Shown piece after piece: positions 10,555 through 24,433 of a DNA stretch of 64,000 nucleotides (positions within the stretch are counted from its first letter, which is position 1; every line of letters begins with the position of its first letter). The translations under genes were made by a program, and so were the position numbers. The notes beneath the pieces were generated by a model. The model was not told the DNA's origin. It did no database searches and saw only the letters and a program-made list of their open reading frames with translations. The stretch spans positions 8,053,929-8,117,928 of the forward strand of contig NW_022145613.1 of NCBI RefSeq assembly GCF_000002235.5, written 5' to 3'. This stretch comes from Strongylocentrotus purpuratus (lineage: Eukaryota > Echinodermata > Echinoidea > Camarodonta > Strongylocentrotidae).

Positions 10555-13114
10555 GTAGGGTTCTTTGTTTCTTTGTTTTGTATTTCAGTGAATATAATTA
10601 ACCCTACTCATCACCATAACCCTTAAAACCCAATCGCAACCCTAAACTTAACCCTAATCTTCTCTGATGAAATAAAGCCTGGGTCAAATGTCGCCAGAAC
10701 AAATGTCAGGTCATCACCGGTAGTTGAGGGTTAATATTTGACCAGAGGGCACTAGTACTCTGACCGGTTTTTCCTATTCCAAGACCATTGTTGTAATCAC
10801 AGGGCTCTCCAACCTATTGTTTGAGGCCTTAGACACACATGTGGATCTTTCTATTGAATAATTGATGTCACAACAAGATAATAAATCAAGTCTTTTAGGA
10901 GCTTCATGGACTTTTGATACTGGCCATGGAGAGAAAAAACACAGAAAAAGGATCTCCTGTATTTTATTCACAGGGGTTTATGTATATGTAGGTAGGGTTA
11001 GAGCTGTATGGGATTTTTCTATTTCTTCAATAATTGATGTTACACAAGGATAATACATCAATCTTTCTTCCATTTAAAGCTTGTTCACATATACCTCGAT
11101 AAACAGTGTTAAACAGTTTTTTTTTTTTTGTGTACTTAATGAATAGCAACAAGAGATGGGATTTAAAAAGTAGAAGTGTGAAATAAAAGTCCTGTTCGTA
11201 CTTACTTACTTACTTGTGTGTTATAAGATGCAAAAAATGTGAAGCATGTTTCTACTTATGTACGTTTAAATGGTTCTCTTTACTCACATGGCAAGCAGGG
11301 CTCAAATCAATTTTTTGTCAACGGGGGCTCTTCCCCCCAAAAAAGAGCCCCCGTAAGCCTTCTCACGGGGGCTCTTTTAGTACTGATGGGGGCTCTTTTT
11401 TATACAAATATCCATTGAATTGGTACCTATGATACTCCTTAATTATTTGCTATTTCATCATTATCATTTTAATCAGCATTTTCCCTCTTACAAATTTACA
11501 AGCTACATAGCTGTTACTGACTTTCATTCTGTGATGACATTCTCTCGATTTCTTCCCGTTCTGCACATTATTTCCTCCTCATTATTGGGAGCAACATTTA
11601 CATTCTTTCTTTACTGAGCCGCATAGCGGCGAGGCAATTTTGTGTGTGTGCTATCTTGGACAGGCGCGGATCCACGGGCTGGTAGAATTCTACCGGCCCA
11701 CCCCCCCCCCCCAGCCGCCCAAACCGGTAAAAAATGGATAGTAACGTAAATTTTACCTTAAGAAATAAAATAAAAACGCCCCCCTTACCTGCCAGTGACA
11801 CAAATGCGGCATCAAAATATTTGTGCTTCTCTGACCGTAATTAAATGCCTAAAACCCCTGAACCCCCCCCCCCCCCCACCAATTTACGCTCACTACCCTC
11901 TACCTGATCGTAAATACTTTAGCCCCCCACTTTGATTAACGTTCCGCGGGGCCTGTGTATATCATATATACGCATACAACACTGATCTTTATGATGTCTT
12001 TAACGTGAAATATCTTCTTCTCCCCTTGCAAAAGAGAAAGAAAACAAAGTCATTAAAAGGGATTAAGCGACAAATAATGATTGTGATTCAAATTGATGCA
12101 AGGATTGCTTTTGAATAAGCACTGCTATTCACCCGAATCTTCTCTGTAAAAACAACTTTTACAAATCTTAGCCATGCTTACTGAGTTGAGACGTTCCATT
12201 TAATGTAAAATATTCATTAAAGAATCATCATCATCAATAGTGATCTGTCAGTTCATGACAGGTTCAGTGGCCCATTAAAAATTCCATATCAAGTGTCTCT
12301 CCAAGAGAGACACTTGAAGAATACACTTCTCCTAATCTGACCTAATCTATCAGTATTAGTATGAGCCAATATAAAGTTATTATTCTTTATTCAGTTCAGT
12401 ATAATGCTTTTCCTCAAAAATAGTTTCGCTATTTTTTTTAGGGTTGAGATGCTAAGAAATGTTTCAAATGTACATTACACAAACCCTGAACCATTGCAAA
12501 ATGATGGTGGTTCTCACTCTCTCTATCTCTCTTTATTTCAATCATGCATTATCAACTACATATAAAGCAGCAACCAAAAACTTAGGGTTATCTGAGATAG
12601 GTGAAAGTAAGAGTTAAAAAGAAAGTCATGCTAAAACGGCGCTTCACCTCCCTTCCTGAACAAAATGAAATAAATTAGTGGTCCTCCTCTCCAGCTCCCC
12701 CCTCCCCTGCTTTAATATTTACCGGCCGACTGAGTCGGCGCAAAAATGTCCCCCAAAAACTGGACCCCCCAAAAACAAATATATGTGCATTCACTCGCCG
12801 ATTCGCCGCTAAATATTTTCTCAAGATTTGGGCCCCCCCCCCTCTTGCCACCAGCTGGATCCGCCCCTGATTTTGGACCCCCGTAAGTGATGTTTTCCTG
12901 GCATCTACTTACATGCGAAGCATCGTCCTCAAGCTTTTTTTTTGTTGCTATTTTGAACCCTGTATTGTTTTCCTGGCATCTACTAACATCTTACTGTGTG
13001 GGTCGATCTGGACACATGTATGGCGTTTTTCTATGCACATCACATTTTCACTTGGCAGCCCAAGGAGGCTGGGGGGGGGGGGGAGGAGGGGTTAAACTCC
13101 CTACCCCCTTCCCC

Positions 13115-13156
<42 letters not shown>

Positions 13157-16100
13157 TAGATCTGTCCAGGTTACCATATCATTCCACGACATCTTGGTCT
13201 TCTTCTTCTTCTCAATAGGGACTTTTAGATTTGCGTGGACGTCCTTTTAAGGCACTGGCAGTCACATGTGTCGTATTTTTAAGCACTGGCAGTGCCTTAT
13301 AATGAGGTCACACGTTGCAGTCCACATTCTCATCGTGCAAATCTAAAAGTCCCTAATATTGATTTACTGGTCGAGGTTCATTATTTGCTGGTCATTTGAA
13401 ATCACCAGATTTCAGCGGGTTTACGCAATATTGTGTTAAAGTTATAACAGAAAAGATAATCTTTATTTCATAATTCCACAGGGGCGATTTTTAATTTTGC
13501 AATCGCCCCCGTGAGCATCCTGACGGGGGCGATTATATAGCTCACGGGGGCGAATCGCCCACCGCCCCCGTGTATTTTGAGCGCTGATGGCAAGTGGGTA
13601 TATTTATAAAGATGTTGTTGTCTGTCCATCTGTCACGCCCATCTCTTCCCCTTTGTCTCTTTTAATCCCTCTTGCTTATAATAACGCATATATTGTGGAG
13701 TAGCCCTTTCACAAATGGGCAGGGCTTAAATTAATCCAAGGCCATGGCCTTGGATGCCCCTTTGATTGGCCTCAATGCCCCTCTCACTGGCCTTGGAGAT
13801 TTATTGTGCCCTTTCCAATTCTTCCTATTTGTGCTGTAATATAGGAATGTGCCCTACAAAAAAGTGGCCTTGTTCTAAAAATATTGAAATTTAAGGCCTG
13901 AATGGGTAACACCAAATACAAGATTAGGGGGTATTTTTCTAAGTCTGTATAACGTACATGAATCTTACTTTAGTATTCTTTGTTCAGAAAATATCTAGTC
14001 TGAAAGATCATAATTTTTGGATAAACATTATTTACTTGAATGGAAAAATCCAGCATTCATATTTTTGTGCAAGTTGAAACTTTAATTTGCTAAATTCTGT
14101 ATACAATTATAAAAAACTTCTGATGTTAACTAGGAATTAATAAACAATTTAAAATGATCACACAAACTTTGCCCCATGTAATGCAATTTATTATTTTATT
14201 GACTTACATGTAAATGAATCAGAACTATGAGGGTTGGTGTCTTGATGAATAATGCCCCATGATTTCCTTTACTCACATAAACTTACCTCTCTTTCCTTTG
14301 TAGAATATGAGGAGAAGCCTACCATCTCTGAGGAGCGTTTAGAAGCTCTGTGTACGTTGACTTATTCAGAGAATGCAGACTTGCAGAGATCGGCAGCACT
14401 ATGCCTAGCAGAGATCAGTGAGAGATGTAAGTCAGTAGAATCAGAAAGATTTATGTCTATAGAATTTCAGCATGATGATCAATATAATGATAGTACATGC
14501 AGTAGGGTTACCCCATCATTATTAACACTGCTCTTCCTAGTACTAGCCCTGCAGTTGTTATTACCCCAGTATTGCCAGGTACCCCGTTAAATGGAGTGGG
14601 TAATGACCTTGTCCGAGAATGTAAGCAACATTCAAGGATGGAACCCGGTATCTCTATACTTGAGGGTCAATATACCACAATGCACCCACCTATTTACTGT
14701 TTGATAGTCGTACAACATTTGCATCTCTTCGTTCATGTTTCCCGGTACTTAAATGTGATTTCATAACTGAAGGACTCGAAAGGTACAATTGATTGCAGTT
14801 GTCTGTTGCTGGGCCCCTGTAGTGGTCAGATGCAGAAAATTAAAGAGAACATACCCATTTGTGATGCTACATGTCAAGATACTTTTCTATTTAAAGAGGT
14901 TCATGCGGGGGTATAAAGTCGTTCATGAAGTAGGCAACTTGGCGATCACTCACTGCACTATATAACACTGAGCCAACAGGTATTATGCTCCTGTGCGTAC
15001 ATCCGTGTTCTGCCCTCTATATACCCAAGCATGAGAAACTTTAAGATCTTTTTGTCGGGGTTAGACACTAACAGGGGCCCGGGACACTTGGGCACCCAAA
15101 ATCTAAGTCTGTACCCCCAAAATTCTGAAATTTTCACATAGGCCCATGCATACAGACTCAAAAAGCCTAATCCGGACCCCCTACCAAAAAAGTTAGTGTG
15201 AAGTCCTGTTTTGTGTGTGAACCAAGTTGTTAAAACCTAATTCTATAGAATTGTAATCCATTATGACATTGTTTTCTTGCTTGTGTGTTTGTTTAGTAAT
15301 GCAGCCGATATCAGCCAAAGTGATGGAGCCCATTCTTGTCTTGATGGAGTCAAGTGATGTTGAGACGCAGAAAGCCGCTTCTCTTGCACTCAGTAACTTT
15401 GCTCTCTGTGGACATGGTAAGACTTTGATGTCCCATGTCTCTTATCATTTTTTCTTTACCTGTATAGTACCTTTCTCATTCTTAAATTTATTTTCCCTTT
15501 TTTCATACAAACTGTATCCTCGTTTACCCTCTCAAAGGCCTTCTTTGTGTACCTTAATCTTGATTCTTACCTGGTTATCCACTTTTTTCCTTTCCAATAT
15601 TTCTTTCATCTTTATTTTTCTTGTGATGTTTTTTTCTATATTATTTTAATATTATATATCTCTACATGCATGTGTGTTTCAGCAACATTTTGTCTCTCTT
15701 TTTCTTTCCATTGCATCAAAAGAAATAGTGAAATCAAACTTATTTTAGTCACAAAATAGGACTTGAATGTTCAAGAAAATATATTTATTCATTTCGACCT
15801 GCTTTGAATACCTGTAATGATTCATGAACTTTTGTTTGTACTTTCATGAAACAGAGAGTAAAAAAAGTGTTCTTATGAAGTAAGTTACTCTACCCACCTC
15901 TCATTCTTAGTCACTGAATTAAACGTTCACATCACCATGTTTTGCAATTGAAATCATATCTGTACAATATTTAGACATTTCTTCTTGGATCTTTTCTATC
16001 CAAGTATTTGACTTTATCGTATGATTGTATTTGAATGTCACAGAGAGCAACAAGAGTGTGATCGTGAAGTGTGGCGCCCTCCCGGTACTGATCAAGCTTC

Positions 16101-19100
16101 TGTCATCAAACAATGTAGAGATCCAGTGCAATGCTTGTGGATGCATCACTACTCTCGCTACCTCAAGTAAGTCTTCATATATTTACTTCTTCCCTTAAAG
16201 CCCCTCTGCACTAGTTTGGCATGGAGGGATTAGACGTCCCACCATGGTCGCCAACAGGTGGTTATCTCATCAAATCAGCTCTCAATTAACATAAGAAAAG
16301 GGCATCATGGGGGATCAACGGGTACCGCTTGTATAGAGGGCGCAAGTAGCTATAGGTAGTGCAGTGGGGCTTTGAAGCCTTGTTCAGCAGGCATTACGCA
16401 TAAAATTTTCTTCAAAAACTCTCTTGAGGCGAGTTGGCTCAGTGGGTAAAACATCTACCTGTCGAACTAAAGATTGTGGGTTCAAATCCAACCTAGGTGG
16501 ATGACTGAAACCTGCGCTGTATGTTAACGTGCCCCTCCCCTGCTTCATAAACACACGCTGTGTTACAGTGGAAAACTCTGTCTCTCAGATAGGATGTTAA
16601 ATGGAGGCCCTGTGTAGAGGAGCGTCACGACCTCAACCCACTGTAGTTTTTGTATAAGACTAGGAAGAAACCCTGGTGTTGTGGTCAACTTGCACATCCC
16701 CAATCAGATATACTAAAATGTGAAGATGATATTTATCCAGTGGTACATGTTAAGCCCATGTACTCCTCACATGTTTTGCTGTTTTTCAGTCTGTCAATGA
16801 TAAACAGAGTATATCACTTCAATGCTCAGAGATGTTCATCCATGATGTCGATGTACTATTCCCCTATCTCTCTCTCTCTCAAGCTCGTCTAATCTTCATT
16901 ACATGCAACTCATGTCCCCTTGACCATGCTCCCTCATGCCTCGTTTCTCTATATTTTTTTTATTGCATGTTTGTAAAGTAGCACTGTTTAGGAGTTGTGT
17001 TTTCAGCACAGCGCAGTAGAGTATACTGATATAGTAGTTGCGCTAAACAAATTATTATTATTATAATTATTTAATTATGGTACATGTCTTTGAACTTTAA
17101 TATCTCTTTTTTTCCCTTTCTCTCTCTCTCTTTCTTTGTCTCTACCTCTTTTTCTCTCTGTTTCTTTTCTCTGCTCCAGATACCAACAAAATGGCAATTG
17201 TTTCATGTAATGGTGTTCCTCCACTGATGGCTCTGACCACATCACCAGACATCAGGGTACAGCGCAACGCTGCAGGAGCATTACTTAATCTCACTCACAT
17301 AGGTAACCCATCTTTACTTTAACCACGTTGCATAAACTCACAATTGATGGTAACTTTGCCATCAATGGTAACTACCATGGAAACCTTGATTTTGATTGGC
17401 TATTAAGCCCTGTTACCATGGTAGTTGCCATTGTTTTATGCAACATGGCCCTGATCATTATCAAATATACCGGTAGGCAGAAACGCCCTGTATAAAAGGA
17501 ATATAATTAAGGTTTTGTGGTTACCACACAGTTAAACAGAATCATTGAATCATGCAGGTTTCTTGTGTTCCATGGCAATCAGCTCTTTTATCAAAACTAT
17601 TTTGAAATTTACAACATATCTTCTTCCTTAAACTTTAAAATTCAATTTCGAATACAGTGATTTCATATAATTATGATGCACATCAAAAGTAGCTTTTGTT
17701 TGTTTCTGAAGATAAGGTGATATTTTATTATACATGTATACTGTTGAGGGGACAGAGTCAAATCATTTTATCACATGATTTGAGATGTGAAGGTGTTATT
17801 TCAAGCACCATTGTTACATGAATATCCATTGATAAGATATTGATCTATCTTTTCCTCTCTTGACTTGAAGTGTACTGAATGATGTGAACTCATTAGTGGT
17901 AGCTTAGCCCCAAACACTACACAATGAGTGCCATTAGCTCCCATTGAGTGGTAGATATAAGCTCTTCACAAAAGACCAATACTTGTATGACATCTGTATC
18001 GGGGCATCAGATTGATACCAATGTACTGTATTCAATAATATTTCTAAATTGGCTACCCTATGGTTAATTAATTTTCATAAAGACAGCTATGTATTTACCA
18101 ATATATATGTTTACCAAATTTCTCCTGTTCTTCTGCCTTAGATTCCAACAGGACGGTGTTAGTGAGCCTGGGAGCCGTCACCACCTTCCTAACATTGCTT
18201 CAGTCGCGGGACACCGACATCCAATACTACTGCGCAGCGGCACTCAGTAACCTGGCCGTGGATGAAAAGCATCGTGTTGCCGTGGTGAAGGAGGGTAACC
18301 ATCAGGTCATCAAGATGCTGATCAGTCTGTTAAGCTCACCTGCTGATAAGGTACGTACCAAGCATTGCGGGCCCAGCACCACAGAAATAACAGTTGCCAG
18401 TTTGGATTTTGTGGGGTGAAAAGTTTAGGTACATCCTGGATTTTGAAATGTAATTTTTACTTCTTCATGAACTTTCCATGTAATTGGCTTGTCTGGGCAC
18501 TTACATATATGTACTGCAAGTTTGATTTGATGGTTTTTGGTTGATGGTGTGTTTAACACGACTGTTAAGAAAGCATGTGTGTGCTTGTAAGTAAGAACTA
18601 GGTGACTGATGGCTTTAAGCCCTCTCCGAGGGACATGGTAGGAGAGGACTTGGTAATGAGGATTAACGCTTTACCAAAGGGCACTAGCGCATCGACCAAA
18701 ACCACGAAGCTACAAAAGAGTAGTCATTGTGATGTCATTGAAAGCAAATGGCAGCCCTTACAACTGTGACTCTTGGCATTTTTAGCGGGTCGGTTCCCTT
18801 TTTCTTGCTTTTATATGCATATTGCGGACCATATATATGAAACAAATAATTCATGTTTGAAATTTGTGCATTAGTGATATGCCCTGCACACTGTTAAGTC
18901 ACAATGAGCCAAATAGTGAATTGGACAAGTCTCATCCATTATACGATCGTGACTTCACCTGCGAGCAGTGTATATAAGAATTATTTGTGTATTAGATATT
19001 TATGTACCGATGCAAGGGTTGAATCTGTGTTTCCTTTTTTGTGTGACTCACACTGTATATTTCATTCTATTCCTCCTTACAGGTGAAATGCCAAGCTTGC

Positions 19101-22100
19101 TTTGCCCTCAGAAACCTGGCCTCAGACGGTGAGTCCTCAATAACCATTTCCTCCTATTTTGTCGTCTCTAGAGAGAAAATGCAATTCATGACTCTCTGCA
19201 ATGGTCAATCGTGTGAGCTCATCCAAATGAGCTACTAAAGACTGTATTTAAAGCCTGTCTGCAATAGTTTGGCAAAGAGGGATTAAACCTCCCTGCCTGG
19301 TCACTGACAGGTGGTTATCTCATCAAACCAGCTCTCAATTAACATAAGAAAAAGAGGATCATGGGGCACCAATAGGTAACGCTTAGGCATTGTTTGCTAT
19401 ATAGAGGGCCCAAGTAGCTACAGGTAGTGCAGTCCTGCTTTAATTCTTCACGTGTCACTCAATTGATATTCCTGTGCTACACTGCTAAATTGTATTTTGA
19501 CAGGGGTAGTTGTTACCAATGGCTTCTAGTTTATTTCAAAATATCTAATATAAAACTTCCTTATTCTGGTGATAAAAAAGGGTTGTCATGCAGCCAACTA
19601 AGACTAGGAATGGGTAATTATGGGTATTTAGGTGGGTTTTTTTTTTCTTTAATGCGAATGCAATCCTTTTAGTAATTGTTGGCTATTGTTTTTGCCAATC
19701 AGATCTTGCGGCAAATGTATTAGTCACTATTTGTTGCAAATAGAATGTTCAAAAGGCCATTGTATCCTTGGACTTTATACAGCTGTAATTCTTATTGACT
19801 TGATTGACCTGACTGAACTTATTGAGCACATTGTAGTCAACTATTTCATTAATTACTCATAATAAGATGACCTTAACAGACTAGCAAGACACAATTACAA
19901 TAACCTTTGAGTTCTGACAAGCATATCCAGTACTTTGCTTCAAACATCACATTTCATGCATGGCATACCCATTGTGATAATGATAAGCCTGATTCAGATA
20001 AAGGACAAGGTTAATGAATTTCATTGATGCGTGTGGATTAGTATTGTATTATTTCCTGGTAAGCTCAATTGTAGAGTTCAAATGCATTCATTCATTCAGA
20101 GTAATACAAATATTGATATAGTAATGAAATGTATGGTGACGGGAATGTTTTTGCCTTTTTACCCTTGAGCACATCGGCTAATAACTTGTGATCAATTTTG
20201 TATTCTGAATGATTTTAAGATTAAAGCACTGGAAAATATCTGTGCTGTTGACGACAGTGGTGTTGATAATTATGATGATTAAATTAACTAATTATTGAAT
20301 CGGCTATTACAGTCTGCACTATGGAATTAGATCAGATTTATTGTATCCCAGTATCAGTATTATGTCAGTGTTTGCAGTTTCATGCATTTGGTCAGGAAGC
20401 TGAGCCCTGGAAATGTTTTTTTTTTTTAAATAATTTTAGAATTCATATCATCCCTGTTTCCATCTTTTTGTTATCAGATGAGAATCAGGTTGCCATAGTA
20501 ACCTTAGGAGGACTCCCTCATCTTCATGCCATCATGAGGGATAGCTCCAAGGAGACCCTGTCTGCTGCCATCGCTGCTCTACGTAACCTCTCCATACACA
20601 GACTCAATGAGGTATGTACATTGGTTATAATTAATCGTATAGCACAGTGTTGACAAAAGTTGAAAGGGTCTGAAAGAGATTTTGTTCAAGGGAAAGTCCA
20701 TCCTGGCATCGAGTTGGTTTCACAAAATGGATAAGGAAATGAACTAATCAGGGTGAGTGTGAGGAAAATCTTTCCAAAGGATAAGAAATTAGTTAAGTTT
20801 TAAAGTTCATTGAAAGGAAGAATAACAGTTTTAACATAATGATTGATCATCATAAATTGGCAGCTCTGTTTGACTTGCCAGGGCCTCTCATTCATTCATT
20901 GTTTACTAAAATTTCATAAGTTTTGTCACTTTCTGCAAAGAAATAGATTCACTCGATCACCAACAACCAAGGAAATGTAAACACTTGAAATTTTTAGTAC
21001 AATTATTATCATCTCTCACCTCCATTCGAAGGCCACCCATGATGAGGGATGCATGATGGCGCTACCACTACAGCTTCAACTTTGTTGATAGAACAATCAC
21101 TCTATACTCTTTCCCCTCCAGATCTCAGCTGTTGAAAAGGGAATTTTGGAAAAGATAACTAAATCCCAAGACAGCTCATGATGTGGGTCACTCACTGAGC
21201 ATTGCCTTAGCCTTTAGCACTTCAACTATCATTACCACTACCATTACCACTGCAACTACCACTACTACTGCCACTACCTCTACCACTGTCGTCACCCACT
21301 ACCAACACTACTACCATTACCATTGCAACTACCACTACCACTAGCATCACCTCTACCGCTACCACTAATACTTAACCAATATTCCTACCACTACTACTAC
21401 CAATACCAGTACCACTTCCTTTCCCCCTGATCACTATCTTTATGTTGATAAACCAATCACTCTATACTCTTTCCTCTCTAGATCCCAATTGTTGAAGAGG
21501 GGGTCTTAGAGGAGATAACGACCATCCTAAGATGGCCCATGATGTGGGTCACTTACTGAGCATTGTCTTAACCTTTATCCTAGCACTACAACTATCATTA
21601 CCGCTACCATTACCACTGCAACTACCACCACCCCTACCACTACCAATACAACTACCCCTACCACTATGAATACCATTACCACTACCAATACCACTTCCTT
21701 TACCGATGACCTTTATGTCTATAAAACTAATCACTCTATACTATTTCCTTTCCAGATCCCAATTGTTGAAGAGGGGTTCTTAGAGGAGATAACAACCATC
21801 CTAAGACGGCCCATGATGTGGGATGCACACTGCCATGCCGCAGGGACGTTACGCAACCTAGCTGCTGGCAGTAAGACCAGGGTAAGATTACTTGTAAAAC
21901 TACTGTAAAACCAGGTGGTGTTTCACAAAGATCCTAACTCGAACTTAACTCTAAGTTGGACTTCAACATTATGGAGAGCCATTAGTAGCCTTAAAATATA
22001 ATATATTCAAAAGAGAAAATTCAAGTATTTTAGACTTTTTATATATTCCGCATCAAGAACATAAAATCTCCTTGATGATAGAAAATATGAATGATTTGAA

Positions 22101-24385
22101 CATTTTATGCCTTTTAAAAGAACTTTTACAAAATATTTTCATAGATACTAACAGCTTTCCAAAATTGTTAAGTCCAACTAAGAGATAAGTTCAACTTAGG
22201 ATATTTGTGAAACACCCCCCAGAAGTGTGGCTAATTTTGTGGACATGAAACTTTCACTAACTATACCAGTGGTTCAGATTCATGATAATTAAATGCTGCA
22301 AAACAACTGAATCCAAACTGACACAACATTGAACGTTTTATATGGCGGAAGTTTCTTGGAAAAGGTAGGTAAATCTCTCATGGTATGGACAAGATTATGA
22401 TAATATTGAGTGAAACTTTCCAATGTGTATTTGTTAGAAATTAAGTGTTTCAGAATCATAATGTAAACTGTGTTTTTATGACCAAAAGACACAGCTTAAT
22501 CACTTGGAGGCAAATTTTTAAGAGTTTATTGTTCATAAGGAAGGTGCATGTGTTTGGTAATCTTAACCATGCCATCTATACCTGATCTTCTTGTTTACTT
22601 GATTAAAATTTTCACATTTGATGTTTCTCCTTAGATGATTTTAATTTGTTATGTACAGAAATATTTAATTCTGGCATCTAAATTTTCAGATGATTTGAGA
22701 TCTGGTTTCCTGTATAAAACCTAAGTTATAGGAATATTTTGTTTTAATTAATATTTTGTTTCAATAAATCTTTAGATGATCTTGAGCTCTGGTGCCCTCG
22801 ATGGGTTAATATCAGTGTTCCTGGAGTCCACCTCACCCGTCGCCGTCCAGACTGAAGTGACCGCTGCACTGGCCATCATAGCTGGCAATGGTATGTCCAC
22901 TAGCAGCATTGTAAATGTCAAAATCATTGGTGGGGGTAGGGCTCAGAGAACATGTGCCCCCCCCCCCCCCCAACAAAGAAAGGGAAGAGAATGGGGCTGG
23001 ACCTAGTGCCTTACCCAACAATTCACTATTGTCATTTTATTGTCTAACATCTTGCTGGTGGTAGGATCAATTGCAAAGGAGTGGAGGAATGTGTAGACAT
23101 ATATGGATTACGGACCTTTTTTTCTTCCTCCAGACAAGTTTGATTCCTCTGTCCATTATACCTACAGATTATTCTTTACTTTAAATTGTCATATTCACAT
23201 ACATTTAGTAGGTCAACTGGTTTAATTGATGATCAACCATGCTTTCTGTTATTAAACATAGTTATATTAAAGTAGAGGTGTTGTGGACTAGTGGATAAGT
23301 CACCTGACTGCAGATCACGAGGTACGGGGTTCAAGTCCCGCCGTGGCACTAATGTCCTTTGGCAAGACGTTAATCTACATTTGCCACTCCACCCAGGTGT
23401 AAATGGGTACCTGATATGCTTGAGCGCTAGTTACTTTGGCAGCTCAGCTATAACCAGGGTAATATGTGTAAAGCGCCATGAGGGTCAGAACCTGACGGAT
23501 ACCGGCGCTATATAAATAACCATACTATTATTATTATTATTTATTTAAAACATACTTTTAATTTTGTTTCCTGTTTTGATGTGTTTAGATGAAGCCAAGC
23601 AGATGTTGCTCCATATTGGTGAGGGGCGTGTGTTCAGCCGGTTGATATCCCTTGCGTCCTGCTCACCTAGTAGGGAAGTGCAGTACAACAGTGCAGGCAC
23701 CATTGGACAACTTGCTCTATTCAGTAAGCACCTACAGCTCTCTTTATTATGTCATGATATTATTAAGAGGGATAGTCTATACCATGCTCTGGTATCTTTT
23801 ATCTTACATGTTTTAATTTATGTGAGGTATTGGTGTTGACCATTTGAGTGACTAGGATAAATGAAATTATTTAAGGGATGAAAAGAATGAAAATGATGGC
23901 AATGATGGTGATGATGGAGATGATGGTGGAGTTGAGTGGCTTGAAATAGTGCATGATATATTTACTTTATATCTTTCAAACCAACCTTCATGAAAATAAT
24001 AATAATAATAATCTTGATCGATTGAATATCTTTGACGTCATCCATGGTATAGTGCACTATACCATGGATGACGTCATGGTATAGCATATTTTTCTTATCG
24101 GTAACATCATAGCAATGTTATGCTTGGTCACATGATGCTATGTTGACCAATCACTGAACAGCTTTTCATTAATCAAAAATATAACCTTTTTCACTTTGTC
24201 TTCTTTTCAACCTTCCTAGGTCTGCAGTCTGAGCTCATCACTATCAATATCTCCAACATTCATAAGTATCTCACTCGCTTCCTCAGGAGTTCAGATTCTA
24301 ACTTCATCCACATTGCGCTCTGGACAATTGTTCATCTTCTCAAAGGTAGGCTTATGTTCTGCCTGTCAGTTTATCTGGCCATCTC

Positions 24386-24433
<48 letters not shown>

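Larger units (their letters stand above)
11288..13594. mobile_element. hAT-like element in intron 1 with 8-bp target duplication (11296-13586)
   Basis: The direct repeat ATGGCAAG at 11288-11295 and 13587-13594 brackets an element. The left end reads CAGGGCTCAAATC and the right end, reverse complemented, reads CAGCGCTCAAAATACACGG. CAGNG termini plus an 8-bp duplication are the hAT signature. Subterminal DNA at each end has several inverted copies of a CACGGGGGC word (11320-11400 and 13480-13575). Two other elements sit inside (11661-12869 and 13216-13355), leaving roughly 0.9 kb of its own sequence and no transposase. It was found by matching the two ends by eye. Confidence 0.75.

Noticed and set aside
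21549-21734. Gly/Ser-rich minus-strand open frame
   Set aside because: It is the TACCAC minisatellite read in reverse.
23285-23345. tRNA gene
   Set aside because: A and B boxes are present, but the body continues into a SINE 3' part with an (ATT)n tail and no complete cloverleaf is evident.
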